From NCBI RefSeq assembly GCF_014041935.1, contig NZ_CP059491.1, positions 992,001 through 1,056,000 of the forward strand: a stretch of DNA of 64,000 nt, in the 5' to 3' direction. The notes below the pieces were generated by a model, which was given only the letters and a program-made list of their open reading frames with translations, did no database searches and had not been told where the DNA came from. How positions within the stretch are numbered: position 1 is the stretch's first letter; each line of letters opens with the position of its first letter. Below are positions 52,649 to 61,913 of the stretch, piece after piece. This DNA is from Gordonia jinghuaiqii (GTDB taxonomy: Bacteria; Actinomycetota; Actinomycetes; Mycobacteriales; Mycobacteriaceae). Both the position numbers and the translations under genes were made by a program.

Positions 52649-55600
52649 CTAGAACGGGTGGCTGCCCTTAACCCAGCTCTTGTTCCAGTCGACGCGAACC
52701 CCGGTGCTCTCGAAGTCGCCGAGATTCGTGTGCTCAAAAGGATTCTCGACGTATCGGATCTCGTCGCGTCCGAGATGGTCCGGATGGACAAGCACGAGGG
52801 CCAAGCGATAGTCGGGGCCGACGTTCTTACCGACCATGACTTCGCTGTGGGAGACGAAGATGTCGGTGGTGCCGTACACCGCGGCCTTCACCGAGATCCG
52901 GTAGGTGGTGCCGCTGGAGTCGATGGAGAGAATGTCGTAGCCAGAGCTCTGGATACCTTGCACGACGGGGTTGCGTCCGAGCGCACGCTCAGCGGCGATC
53001 ACGCGTTCGACGCCGCGCCGGTCGACCGCGCTGCCGTCCCTGGCTTGCAGGAGAGCAGTCGGAGGTAGATCGTTCTCGACCATCCGCAGGGGGAGGACCA
53101 GCGCTGCGGTGAGCAGTCGCGGAGGCTTGGTCTTCATGTGCTCTTGCTGGTCGAGGAGCGAAAGACGTTCGCGCAGACGGCGATCGATCTCGACAGCCTT
53201 CCGCTTGAGGCTCTCTGAGGTTTCCCTGGGCAGCTCTCCTGCGCGTTCCTTCGACGCGGCGGCCGTCGCGTCGAGGAGTAGACGCTCGGATTCGGCGGAC
53301 AGCCGCTCGGTGACAAGGGTCCTGGTCCTGGCGAGCTCAGCCGCGCGGCGTGGGCGAACTTCGGCTAGATACTCCGGTAGACGGTTGGAGACGATCCAGC
53401 TGGTCGCCTTGTCTTCGGCTTCCCCGAGCCACGGCAGCGCCCGCGCGTGATCGACCGAGGGAACATTAGGTGCCGCAGCACAATCCAAGTAGGGAGCCGG
53501 GCCAGCGGGGGTAACCGTGCCTTGGCTGTCGACATACGCGTAGCCGAAGCGACGCGCCACGGAGGTCTCGGTCCCATCGACCACCTCCTCGATCACTCCG
53601 ACAAGCAGGTGGGGTTGTTCGAGATCGCGGGAGACGAGAACGGTTCCGGTGTTTAGGGCCCGACCAAGTTGATGGATGGCGCTCTCCATCATGGCGTCGT
53701 GAAGAGGATGACCCGGAGCGAGGAGATCTGCGTGGGCGAGGTTGTCGGGCTTCACCCGGGAGAGGTCGAAGCACACACGCTGATAGTGACTGGCGATCGG
53801 ACCGTGTTTTCCTGCCCGGATATGTTGGGGCACAACGGGAATTTCGTACCGACCCTGCTCGCGCCGGACGGTGCGTCCACCGACACGGGCGAACGCGGTC
53901 TTGAACGCTAGCTCGATGTAATGAGGCTGCAACCGCCGCGAGTGCGCGTCGCCCATGGCTGTGCGCAACGTCGCCAAGTCCGCATCTGTCAGATGCTCGG
54001 CAGCGAGGGCGCCCTCGTCGAGAAGTTCGGTCAGGCCTTCGCCCACCGTTTGATCGATGATCTCGTCCATCTTTGACCGAACTTCTGGCAGGTCGCCGTA
54101 TCTGATTGCCTCTTTCAGCAGTTCACGAAGCGGTGTTCCGGTGAACGCTTCACCGAGAACGTCGAAGACCTTGCCGCCGTAAGCCTTCCGCTGCTCGTCG
54201 ATCTTGTCCAGGAGCCGCGTGAACACCTCGCCCTCACGTGTGTTGTGCGCGACGATGTTCCACAGGCGGCACACCTCCTCCTGTCCGATGCGATGGATTC
54301 GCCCGAAGCGCTGTTCGATGCGGTTGGGGTTCCAGGGCAGGTCATAGTTGACCATCAGATGTGCAGCCTGGAGGTTGAGGCCTTCGCCGGCAGCATCGGT
54401 GGCGATCAGGATCCGGCAACTGGGGTCTTTGGTGAACTCATCGGTGATCCGCCGTCGATCTGCACGACGGACACCGCCGTGAATTGCCCGAACCGCTCCG
54501 GCATGGCCGAAGAGTGCGCCGATCTTGCGCTGGAGGTACTCGAGAGTGTCGCGGTGCTCGGTGAAGACGATCAACTTTCGAGGAACGCCGTTGCTGTCAA
54601 CGATGAGTGCGTGGTCCTGCAGGATCGTCGACAGCTCTGCCCACTTGCGGTCCGTCCCCGAATCGCGCACCTGCCGGGCGACCCCGGTCAGCTCGGCGAG
54701 CTCGGCGAGCTCGGCGTTCAGTTCCGCCAGGGTTTGCGACGCGGTGGCGGAGTCGAGCAACAATTCTTCGAGGTTTTCGAGTTCCTCTGAGTTGAGGTCG
54801 TCGGCGTAGATGCTGTCCTCGTTGATGAGCGGGGCCGCCTCGCGAAACGTACCGTTCTGAATTTCGATCTTGCGCCGTTCGAGGCGGGCGGTGCGCCGTC
54901 GCAAGCTCTGGTAGATGGCTTCGGGACTCGATGCGAGTCGCCGTTGGAGCACGGTCATCGCGAACCCGACTGTGTTCTTGCGCTTGCCATCGAGCCGGTC
55001 GGCTCGGTTCATGCCCTCTCGGACATAGGCGGTGACCTTTTCATACAGTCGTACTCGCGTTCGGTGAGTTCCTACGGAACGGTCTGGGCGATGCGTTCGG
55101 GGAAGAGTTTCCTGCCCTCGAATGTCAGCAGGTCTTCCTTGACCATGCGGCGCATGATGCCGTCCGTGTTCGCGGTTTTGCTGTTCTTGCCTGCGAAGCG
55201 GTCGCGGTCGATCAGGCTCAGGAAGAGCTGGAAGTCCTCCTCCTTGCCGGAATGGGGAGTGGCGGTCATCAGGAGGAAGTGGCGGGTGATGGTGCCGAGC
55301 ATCTCTCCGAGCAGGAAACGCTTGGTCTTCTCGACCTTGTTGCCGAAGTAGTGGGCACCCATCCGGTGCGCCTCGTCGACGATGATCAGGTCCCATTCGG
55401 TTTCTCTGAGTTGCTTCTGGAGCTGCTCGTTGCGAGAGAGCTGATCCATTCGCGCGATGAGCAGCGGATGGCTATCGAAGGCATTGACGTCGACGGGGCT
55501 GTCGAAGACTTGCGTGGTCAACTGCTCGAACCGCAACCCGAACTTGAAGTACAGCTCGTCCTGCCATTGCTCAACCAGGCCGCCAGGCGCGACGATCAGG

Positions 55601-56065
55601 CACCGGTGCACGTCGTCACGAAGGACCAACTCTTTGATGTACAGGCCTGCCATGATCGTCTTGCCTGCACCCGGATCGTCCGCGAGAAGGAAACGCAAGG
55701 GGGTGCGAGGCAGGAGTGCACCGTAGACAGCACGGATCTGATGCGGCAGGGGACGGACATCACTGGTCGCGACGGCGAGCATGGGGTCGAAGAGTCCCGC
55801 CAGCTGGATTCGCTGAACTTCCGCGACGAGCTTGAAGTCCGCCGCCGGCGCGTCGAACGCCCGACTGCCGCTGGTTGCGACCGACAGGGCAGCCTCCGTC
55901 CTTGCGGAAGACGACCTGCTGTCCCAGCCCGCCGGAGGTGGTCTTGTAGGTGAGCTCGACAGCGTCGGCGCCGTGGGCCTGGGCGGCGAGGACTGTGACA
56001 ACCTGGCCGGGAATCACACCTTGTATCCGCAGGCCGGCCTTCAGATCTTCGAGCAGCAACTTCAT
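52649..56065 (-). pseudogene. DEAH/SNF2-type helicase with C-terminal DUF3883, broken by three lesions
   Basis: Intact, this would be about 1138 residues: N terminus [20 protein letters not shown], helicase core ([78 protein letters not shown]) and a C-terminal DUF3883-type domain (GYDILSIDSSGTTYRISVKA). Lesions seen: an extra G (minus strand) near 55895-55897, an in-frame TAG at 55072-55074 where TAY is expected (VPYELTE), and a missing C near 55048-55051 (EYD-LYEKV). The rest is clean. It is convergent with the ADPRG gene and divergent from the SNF2 gene. Confidence 0.88.
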
Positions 56066-56130
56066 CCTCCACGTCGACGGCCAAGCCTAGCCGCGTTGGT
56101 TAGGCCCTACGGCGGTCAGGGAGCTTCAGA

Positions 56131-58851
56131 GTGGTCAGGGCGCTTGGATATCCTCACCTCGACGTAGAGCGAGGTAGTAGCGAATTGAGACGAGTCGAAC
56201 GCGATCGCATCCGGGCAATGTCCGATGCGGTCCGGCACACGATCCAGCAGGCCGAGACGGTTACCGCGGTTCGAGGGCAGGTTGCCGACGAGGGCGCCGC
56301 AGCGCTAGACGCACTCTTTGCACGCGTCGTCGCCCCGAGCGGCCACTCCGGCGTGGTACGGGTTCTACCCCTCTTCGCGCAGGACACTGCCGCGCTGACT
56401 GCGATCGCGCGGCGTACGCAGCTACCTCCGCTGGCCGCCGACGCCGAACAGGCGATCGCTGCACTCACCGGTGACGCGGCCGCTGCCCTTCGTGATGCGC
56501 AGGTCCTTCTCGGTGCGCGCCGATTCTTCGCCGGCCCGACACGCCGCGCAACCGCTGTCACAGCCAGCGGGGCGCTGGAAAGCTTTAACACGTGGATCGA
56601 GGAGTCACGGATTGCGGACCAGCTGAGCGAGCTGTCCAACCCGGTCGGCGACGTGGAGGTCCACGACCTCGATCTCGCCACAAGTGACTTGGTGGGCCTG
56701 ACCGCTCGTTGGCCCAGCCTCAGTGCGGCTGGTCTCATCAGCGCCGCCGTGACGAAGGAACTACCTGCGGCGATTGCTTCGGTCACCCAGGCTGCTGAGC
56801 TTGAGGCTGCTGCCCGAAAGGCAGCTCTCGATGCAGGGACGGGTGTTCGACGGGCCGAGACCGAAAAACTCATTCGCGAAATGCCGGTCGAGCGACTCCG
56901 AGAAGCGACGCGGGACCGGTTGCGGGTGTCTGCGTTGACCGACGCCGGTATCACGACGGTGCGAGAGGTGCTGCGACAGACGAATTCCCTCGAGTCGCTG
57001 CCGGGCATCGGTAAGACCAGCGCACAGCACATCCGGGGTGCCGCCCAGACCCTCTGGCAGACCGTCTACGACGACATGCCGGTCCGTATCGACATCAAGA
57101 GTCGTGAGCAGCACACCACGTCACTGCTGTCGGCGCTCGCGCGCTGGGATGTCTATCGAAAGACGAAGCCCACCGAGGGGCAGATCGCGGCGGCGCGGTC
57201 GCTGGCCCCGCTGATCCCGAAGCTGGGGGCGAGGCCCGAGTGCTTCGTTGTGTTCGGCGAGGGGCGGGGTACCTCGCGTGCGTTCGTCGACGAGGCAGTC
57301 TCGGTGTGCGCTTACCAGCAGCAGGTCGAGGAAGCCGGCGGTTCCGCGCGGGATCCATGGGACGACTTCCTTGCCCGACCGGCCGACTACTTCGCCATGC
57401 TCTCCGAACTCGGACTGGTCGTCGAAGACGAAACCAAGATCCACGGAGATCTGTCCGAGGAAATCATCGCTGCGGTGCGCAAGCAGGAGCTCGACACGGA
57501 GTACCTACAGGCGTCGTTGCGCGGCTACCAGAGCTTCGGGGCGCGCTTCGCGATCACCCAGAAGAAGGTCATCCTCGGTGACGAGATGGGCCTCGGCAAG
57601 ACAGTCGAGGCCCTCGCGGTGCTCGCACACCTACGGGCAAAAGGGTTTCATCATTCACTCGTGATCTGCCCGGCTGCTGTCGTGACGAACTGGATGCGCG
57701 AGGTCTCGGCGAAATCGACGTTGCACCCTCACCGACTTCACGGTCCTCTGCGGGGTTCCGCACTGCGACAGTGGGTTCGGGACGGTGGAGTTGCGGTCAC
57801 GACCTTCGAGACCCTGGCCTGGTTGAACGAGCAAACGTTCCGCACTCGCGACATCGCCTGCGTCGTTGTTGATGAAGCGCATTACATCAAGAACCCGAGC
57901 GCGCAACGATCGCGGAGGGTGGCTGCGCTCATCGACGCCGTTCCACGGACCATTCTCCTCACCGGTACGCCACTGGAGAATCGCATCGGCGAGTTCCGAA
58001 GCCTCGTCGAATATCTCCGCCCGGATCTAACGGTCGATGACTCTGAACTCTCTCCCCGCAGGTTCCGTCAGCAGGTTGCGCCGGCATATCTTCGTCGCAA
58101 CCAGGAAGACGTCCTCACCGAGTTACCCGACCTGGTGGAAGTGAACGAGTGGCTCCCGATGTCACCCGCAGACCTCGCCGCCTATCGATCTGCAGTGAGC
58201 GAGGGCAACTTCATGGCCATGCGGCAGGCCGCGATGGCCCGGGGTGCCAAGTCGATCAAGATCTCGCGTCTGCTGGACCTAGTGTCCGAAGCGAAAGCGA
58301 ACGAACGGCGGGTCATCGTATTCTCCCACTTCCGTCAGGTGCTCGAGGATGTCACCGCAGCGCTCCCCGGCCAGGTGTTCGGTCCGTTGACCGGTTCGGT
58401 GCCGGCAGCTCGTCGTCAGGCGATGGTCGACGAATTCTCGGCTGCAGGACACGGCGCGGTTCTTGTCGCACAGATTGTGGCCGGTGGCGTGGGGCTCAAC
58501 ATCCAGGCGGCGTCGATGGTCGTGATTTGCGAACCGCAACTCAAACCCACCACCGAGTGGCAGGCGATCGCTCGCGCCCGCCGTATGGGACAGCTGGAAA
58601 GCGTTCAAGTGCATCGCCTCCTCAGCGAGGAAGGAGTCGATCGGCGGATCACCGAGATCCTGGAAACCAAAAGCGCCTTGTTCCAGGACTTCGCGCGCGA
58701 AAGCGACATAGCGAAGATCGCGCCCGAGGCCGTCGACATCTCCGAGGCCGAGCTGGCACGTGAGGTGGTGGCGAAGGAACGGGAGAGGTTGTTGTCCCAA
58801 CCCTCGGGAATGGGCGGCGACTCGAATCAGCTGGCCGAGTCCGACGCGTAG
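56131..58851 (+). CDS. SNF2-family helicase with helix-hairpin-helix insert
   Basis: A 906-residue protein. Residues about 30-260 are helical, Ala-rich and of unknown fold; about 269-307 contain a helix-hairpin-helix DNA-binding motif (LTDAGITTVREVLRQ ... SLPGIGKTSAQHI). The SNF2 ATPase follows: VILGDEMGLGKTVEALAVLA (K490), VVVDEAHYIKNPSA (D581-E-A-H584), ILLTGTPLENRIGE, VIVFSHFRQVLEDV, VGLNIQAASMVVICEPQLKP and IARARRMGQLESVQVHRLL (arginine finger motif VI). GTG at 56131 has CAGGGAG upstream; ATG at 56218 is an alternative start. It is divergent from the DUF3883 helicase pseudogene over 65 bp, so the two may once have been a pair. Confidence 0.9.
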   Translation: MVRALGYPHLDVERGSSELRRVERDRIRAMSDAVRHTIQQAETVTAVRGQVADEGAAALDALFARVVAPSGHSGVVRVLPLFAQDTAALTAIARRTQLPPLAADAEQAIAALTGDAAAALRDAQVLLGARRFFAGPTRRATAVTASGALESFNTWIEESRIADQLSELSNPVGDVEVHDLDLATSDLVGLTARWPSLSAAGLISAAVTKELPAAIASVTQAAELEAAARKAALDAGTGVRRAETEKLIREMPVERLREATRDRLRVSALTDAGITTVREVLRQTNSLESLPGIGKTSAQHIRGAAQTLWQTVYDDMPVRIDIKSREQHTTSLLSALARWDVYRKTKPTEGQIAAARSLAPLIPKLGARPECFVVFGEGRGTSRAFVDEAVSVCAYQQQVEEAGGSARDPWDDFLARPADYFAMLSELGLVVEDETKIHGDLSEEIIAAVRKQELDTEYLQASLRGYQSFGARFAITQKKVILGDEMGLGKTVEALAVLAHLRAKGFHHSLVICPAAVVTNWMREVSAKSTLHPHRLHGPLRGSALRQWVRDGGVAVTTFETLAWLNEQTFRTRDIACVVVDEAHYIKNPSAQRSRRVAALIDAVPRTILLTGTPLENRIGEFRSLVEYLRPDLTVDDSELSPRRFRQQVAPAYLRRNQEDVLTELPDLVEVNEWLPMSPADLAAYRSAVSEGNFMAMRQAAMARGAKSIKISRLLDLVSEAKANERRVIVFSHFRQVLEDVTAALPGQVFGPLTGSVPAARRQAMVDEFSAAGHGAVLVAQIVAGGVGLNIQAASMVVICEPQLKPTTEWQAIARARRMGQLESVQVHRLLSEEGVDRRITEILETKSALFQDFARESDIAKIAPEAVDISEAELAREVVAKERERLLSQPSGMGGDSNQLAESDA

Positions 58852-58929
58852 TGGCGGTCGGCCGAGTATGACCGCCATGGCATCAGCGGAGAGGATGTCG
58901 CACTAGTTCGATGGGACTCTGACGCGCGG

Positions 58930-59122
58930 GTTCGCATCGCCGTGTCACAACCACCCGGCATGATGTCGCCATGACTCCCGTGATGAACCGCCTGACGGCG
59001 CCGGTGCGCGCATGGCGAGCGCACCGATCGATCTGGTGACCGTGATCGTGCCCAATCACGTCGGGCGCCGAGATGCTCTGCGCATCCTCGCGCGGAACCG
59101 GGCGGTCGCGATTTCTGGTTGA
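58930..59122 (+). pseudogene. Degenerate copy of the addB-like promoter and 5' end
   Basis: GTTCG...GTGTCACAACCACCCGGCATGATG...CCATG aligns with the 40 nt upstream of the addB-like gene (40498-40537), and the following codons give MTPVMNRLTAPVRA and, after a frameshift near 59005-59012, LVTVIVPNHVGRRDALRILARN, homologous to MPTVMDQLTEAVSRA...QVTVIVPSHGSGRDVLHHLART. It stops at 59120-59122. The copy is in direct orientation, 18.4 kb from its parent, and marks a duplication scar near the right edge of the island. Confidence 0.85.
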
Positions 59123-59249
59123 CGATGGGTGGAGATTCTTAGTTCCGCGTCCCGTGGTCCCGGGCTGGTATTCGGGGAGTCGCGGATACAGTGAAGAACC
59201 GATTCCGGTGGTTTGTCTGCGAAGGCGCGGGCCCTCACGCGTCCGCCGG

Positions 59250-59453
59250 ATGGAGATGGTTCTCGACGCGGTCGCTGCTTTCGCGGCAACCGATGCGCAC
59301 TGGCTGTTGGACGAGCGCGTCGACGGTCTACTCGTCGACCGCGATCGTGACGTCGTCCGCGGTGTTCGCGACCTCGCCGCCGACATGGACGGCGAGTCGG
59401 GCCTGCTGGGCCCGCTCAAACGAGCTCTGGGCTCGCTCGGCGCCACATCCTGA
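59250..59453 (+). other. Possible short coding remnant (67 codons)
   Basis: An ATG-started frame gives MEMVLDAVAAFAATDAHWLL ... GLLGPLKRALGSLGATS with actinobacterial codon usage but no ribosome binding site and no recognised family. It may be the 3' end of a lost gene. The area 59123-59249 shows nothing recognisable. Confidence 0.25.
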
Positions 59454-59465
59454 GAATGCCGAAAA

Positions 59466-59537
59466 CGTTCCCGCGGTGTCGCTTCCCTCCCGCTGATTGG
59501 ATCCAATGGGCGGGAGGGAAGCGATCCGGCGGGAACG
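59466..59537 (+). repeat. Right flanking imperfect palindrome of the island
   Basis: CGTTCCCGC (59466-59474) pairs with GCGGGAACG (59529-59537), and GCTTCCCTCCCGC (59481-59493) with GCGGGAGGGAAGC (59510-59522) around TTGGATCCAA. The whole forms a long nested hairpin and may also terminate transcription from both sides. Read as reverse complement it is homologous to the palindrome at 29595-29640. Confidence 0.8.
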
Positions 59538-59559
59538 AAACCCTTACGCGGGGAATCGG

Positions 59560-60162
59560 TTACGCGTAGGCCGGACGGAAGGTGATCCGTGCGCCCTGCT
59601 TCTTGGCGGCGTCGCGGAAGTTCTTCATGGCGCGTTCCATGTGGAAGCCGTTGGTGACGATGACCGCGCCGGAGGCGCCCATCGCTTTCATCATGCCGAC
59701 GGTGTACTGCGCATTCTGCACGGTCGAGGTCGAGCGGCCCTCGTTGACCATCTGCCACATGGGGATTCCGCGTCGGATCAGGCCGAGGTTCATGAACTGT
59801 GCTTCGGAGACGGGCAGCCAGTGGGTGTCGCCGCCGGAGACGATCATGCGGTTGAAGGGATGCTTCTTCGCGAGATTCGCGGCGACATTGAGTCGCTGGG
59901 TCAGGATCTGCGGGGTCTGGCCCAGCGTGCCGAACTTCGCGCCCAGCACGACGATGTAGCGCGCACCCGGGTTCTCCCACAGGAAGACGCTGTTGGGCGT
60001 TCCCAGTTCGGAACTGCCCAGGTCGACGCTGCCGAAATCGGTACTGATCGCGGTTTTCTCGATGCTCCGAACGGGCTCGTTCGGTGCGGATGTGATGGCG
60101 ACCGAGGCCGTCGCGGCGACCGCGGCCGCGGCCACCGTGGACATGAGGGTTCTTCGGCGCAT
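59560..60162 (-). CDS. YdcF/DUF218-family protein with signal peptide
   Basis: A 200-residue exported or membrane-associated protein. It begins MRRRTLMSTVAAAAVAATAS, a typical Sec signal, followed by a DUF218 domain: YIVVLGAKFG, FNRMIVSGGDTHWLPVSEAQ, NEGRSTSTVQNAQYTVGMMK and IVTNGFHMERAMKNF. The conserved Glu-Ser-Thr-T-x-N motif (EGRSTSTVQN) is intact. Family members are implicated in envelope or vancomycin-sensitivity functions without known chemistry. The ATG at 60162 is preferred over an upstream frame extension because the signal peptide starts there. It lies 123 nt downstream of the aldehyde dehydrogenase gene on the same strand. Confidence 0.85.
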   Translation of the reverse strand: MRRRTLMSTVAAAAVAATASVAITSAPNEPVRSIEKTAISTDFGSVDLGSSELGTPNSVFLWENPGARYIVVLGAKFGTLGQTPQILTQRLNVAANLAKKHPFNRMIVSGGDTHWLPVSEAQFMNLGLIRRGIPMWQMVNEGRSTSTVQNAQYTVGMMKAMGASGAVIVTNGFHMERAMKNFRDAAKKQGARITFRPAYA

Positions 60163-60285
60163 GGTGTCCGAGTCTAGGGATGAGTACGTCCACACAGGTA
60201 TCGGATCGATAACACCTGCATCACCAGTCACATACGTAACAACGTCAAATCGTCGTCGAACGACCGTCAATCGGGCCGTTACGCC

Positions 60286-61791
60286 TCAGGTCAGGGCGAT
60301 GTACTTCACCGACAGATACTCGTCGATGCCCTCGCTGCCGCCCTCGCGGCCGATGCCCGACTGCTTGATGCCACCGAACGGTGCTGCGGCATCGGAGATC
60401 ACGCCACGGTTGACCCCGACCATGCCCGAATCCAGTCGATCCGCGACGCGCATACAGCGCTCGAGATCGCGGCTGTAGAAGTACGACGCCAATCCGTACT
60501 CGGTCGAGTTGGCGGCCGCGATGCCGTCGGCCTCGTCGTCGAAGGTGCTGATCACCGCGACCGGACCGAAGATCTCCTCGCGCGTCACCGCGGCGTAGGG
60601 GTCGACGTTGTCGAGAACCGTTGCGGGATAGAAGAATCCGCGTCCCTCCGGACGCTCACCCCCCAGGCGAACCCGGGCGCCGTCGCTGACAGCCTGCTCG
60701 ACGGCCGCGGCGACCTTGTCGCGCTGGTCGGCGTTCACCAGTGGGCCGAGCGTCACGTCCTGCTCGTAGCCGGGCCCCATCCGTACCGCCGCCATCTTCT
60801 CCACGAGCTTGCCGGTGAACTCCTCTACGACGCCGGACTGCACCAGGAACCGGTTGGCCGCGGTGCACGCCTCGCCGCCGTTGCGCATCTTGGCCGCGAA
60901 CGCGCCCTCGACCGCGGCATCGACATCGGCGTCGTCGAACACCAGGAACGGTGCGTTGCCGCCGAGTTCCATCGAGGTGCGCTGGATACGCTCGGCGGCC
61001 TGGCCGAGGAGGTTGCGTCCCACCGGCGTCGAACCGGTGAAGCTGATCTTGCGAATCCGATCGTCGGTGATCAGCGCCGACGAGACCTCGCCGCTCGAAC
61101 TCGTCGGCAGCACCGACAGCACACCGGGCGGCAGACCGGCCTCGGCGAACGCCTCGGCCAGCGCGAGCATGGTCAGCGGTGTCTCGCGCGCAGGCTTCAC
61201 GATCATCACGTTGCCTGCCGCCAGCGCCGGCCCGATCTTGCGTGTGCCCATGGCGAGCGGGAAGTTCCACGGTGTGATCGCCAGGCACGGCCCGACGGGC
61301 TGGTGGGCGACGAGGATTCGCCCGTTGCCCGCCGGAGCCCGGGAGAACCGGCCGTCGATGCGGACCGCCTCCTCGGCGAACCAGCGCAGGAACTCGGTGC
61401 CGTACTTGGTCTCGGCACAACTGTCGGGTAGGGCGCGGCCGAGTTCGAGGGTCATCAGCATGGCGATCTCGTCGGCCCGGTCGGTGAGCAGGTCGAAGGT
61501 CCGACGCAGGATCTCGCCGCGTTCGCGAGGTGCGGTGGCCGCCCAGTCGGCGGATGCGGCGACCGCGTGATCGAGAGCGGCACGCGCGTCGTCCACCCCG
61601 GCGTCGGCCACCGACACCAGCGATTCCTCGGTCGCCGCGTCGTAGACCTCGAAGGTGGCGCCGTCGGCGGCGGGTGTAGACCGTCCGTTGATCCACAGGC
61701 CGGTGGGCACCCCGGTGAGAACTGCCTGCGGGTCCAGAACTGCTGTCTGGGCGGGAACTGCTGCCCGGCCGGGAACTGGGCGGTCGCTCAT
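60286..61791 (-). CDS. NAD(P)-dependent succinate-semialdehyde-type dehydrogenase
   Basis: A 501-residue aldehyde dehydrogenase. It shows ITPWNFPLAMGTRKIGPALA (cofactor cleft), KPARETPLTMLALAE, ISFTGSTPVGRNLLGQAAE, the catalytic Glu block MELGGNAPFLVFDDADVD, the catalytic Cys block NGGEACTAANRFLV and EIFGPVAVISTFDDE. The Asn-Phe-Pro and GST-x-x-GR blocks are of the GabD/SSADH type. It oxidises succinate semialdehyde or a similar aldehyde to the acid. ATG at 61791 is followed by a 25-residue Ala/Pro-rich leader. It is divergent from the SGNH lipoprotein gene. Confidence 0.93.
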   Translation of the reverse strand: MSDRPVPGRAAVPAQTAVLDPQAVLTGVPTGLWINGRSTPAADGATFEVYDAATEESLVSVADAGVDDARAALDHAVAASADWAATAPRERGEILRRTFDLLTDRADEIAMLMTLELGRALPDSCAETKYGTEFLRWFAEEAVRIDGRFSRAPAGNGRILVAHQPVGPCLAITPWNFPLAMGTRKIGPALAAGNVMIVKPARETPLTMLALAEAFAEAGLPPGVLSVLPTSSSGEVSSALITDDRIRKISFTGSTPVGRNLLGQAAERIQRTSMELGGNAPFLVFDDADVDAAVEGAFAAKMRNGGEACTAANRFLVQSGVVEEFTGKLVEKMAAVRMGPGYEQDVTLGPLVNADQRDKVAAAVEQAVSDGARVRLGGERPEGRGFFYPATVLDNVDPYAAVTREEIFGPVAVISTFDDEADGIAAANSTEYGLASYFYSRDLERCMRVADRLDSGMVGVNRGVISDAAAPFGGIKQSGIGREGGSEGIDEYLSVKYIALT

Positions 61792-61913
61792 GCGGATTCA
61801 CATCCTCACTGCTCGGCTGTGGGCCCCGCGGCGGCGGGTCACCCCTGCCGGGTTCACGCTACTCGGACAGGTGGTGGTTGCCGACCGACTCGGATCGGAC
61901 GCACGATGGCGGG

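Noticed and set aside
52649..58851. DISARM, BREX, Zorya or Gabija assignment based on the helicases
   Set aside because: Signature partners (DrmA/DrmB/DrmC, BrxC/PglZ, ZorAB, GajA/GajB) are absent; single helicases are not enough.
29595..59537. Prophage or integrative element
   Set aside because: No integrase, structural phage genes, replication genes, relaxase or transposase were seen; it is described only as an accessory island.
29667..59560. All frameshifts in the island as sequencing errors
   Set aside because: Five separate genes in the island are broken while the flanking core genes show none, and one lesion is a nonsense substitution; real decay is more likely, although reads would be needed to prove it.
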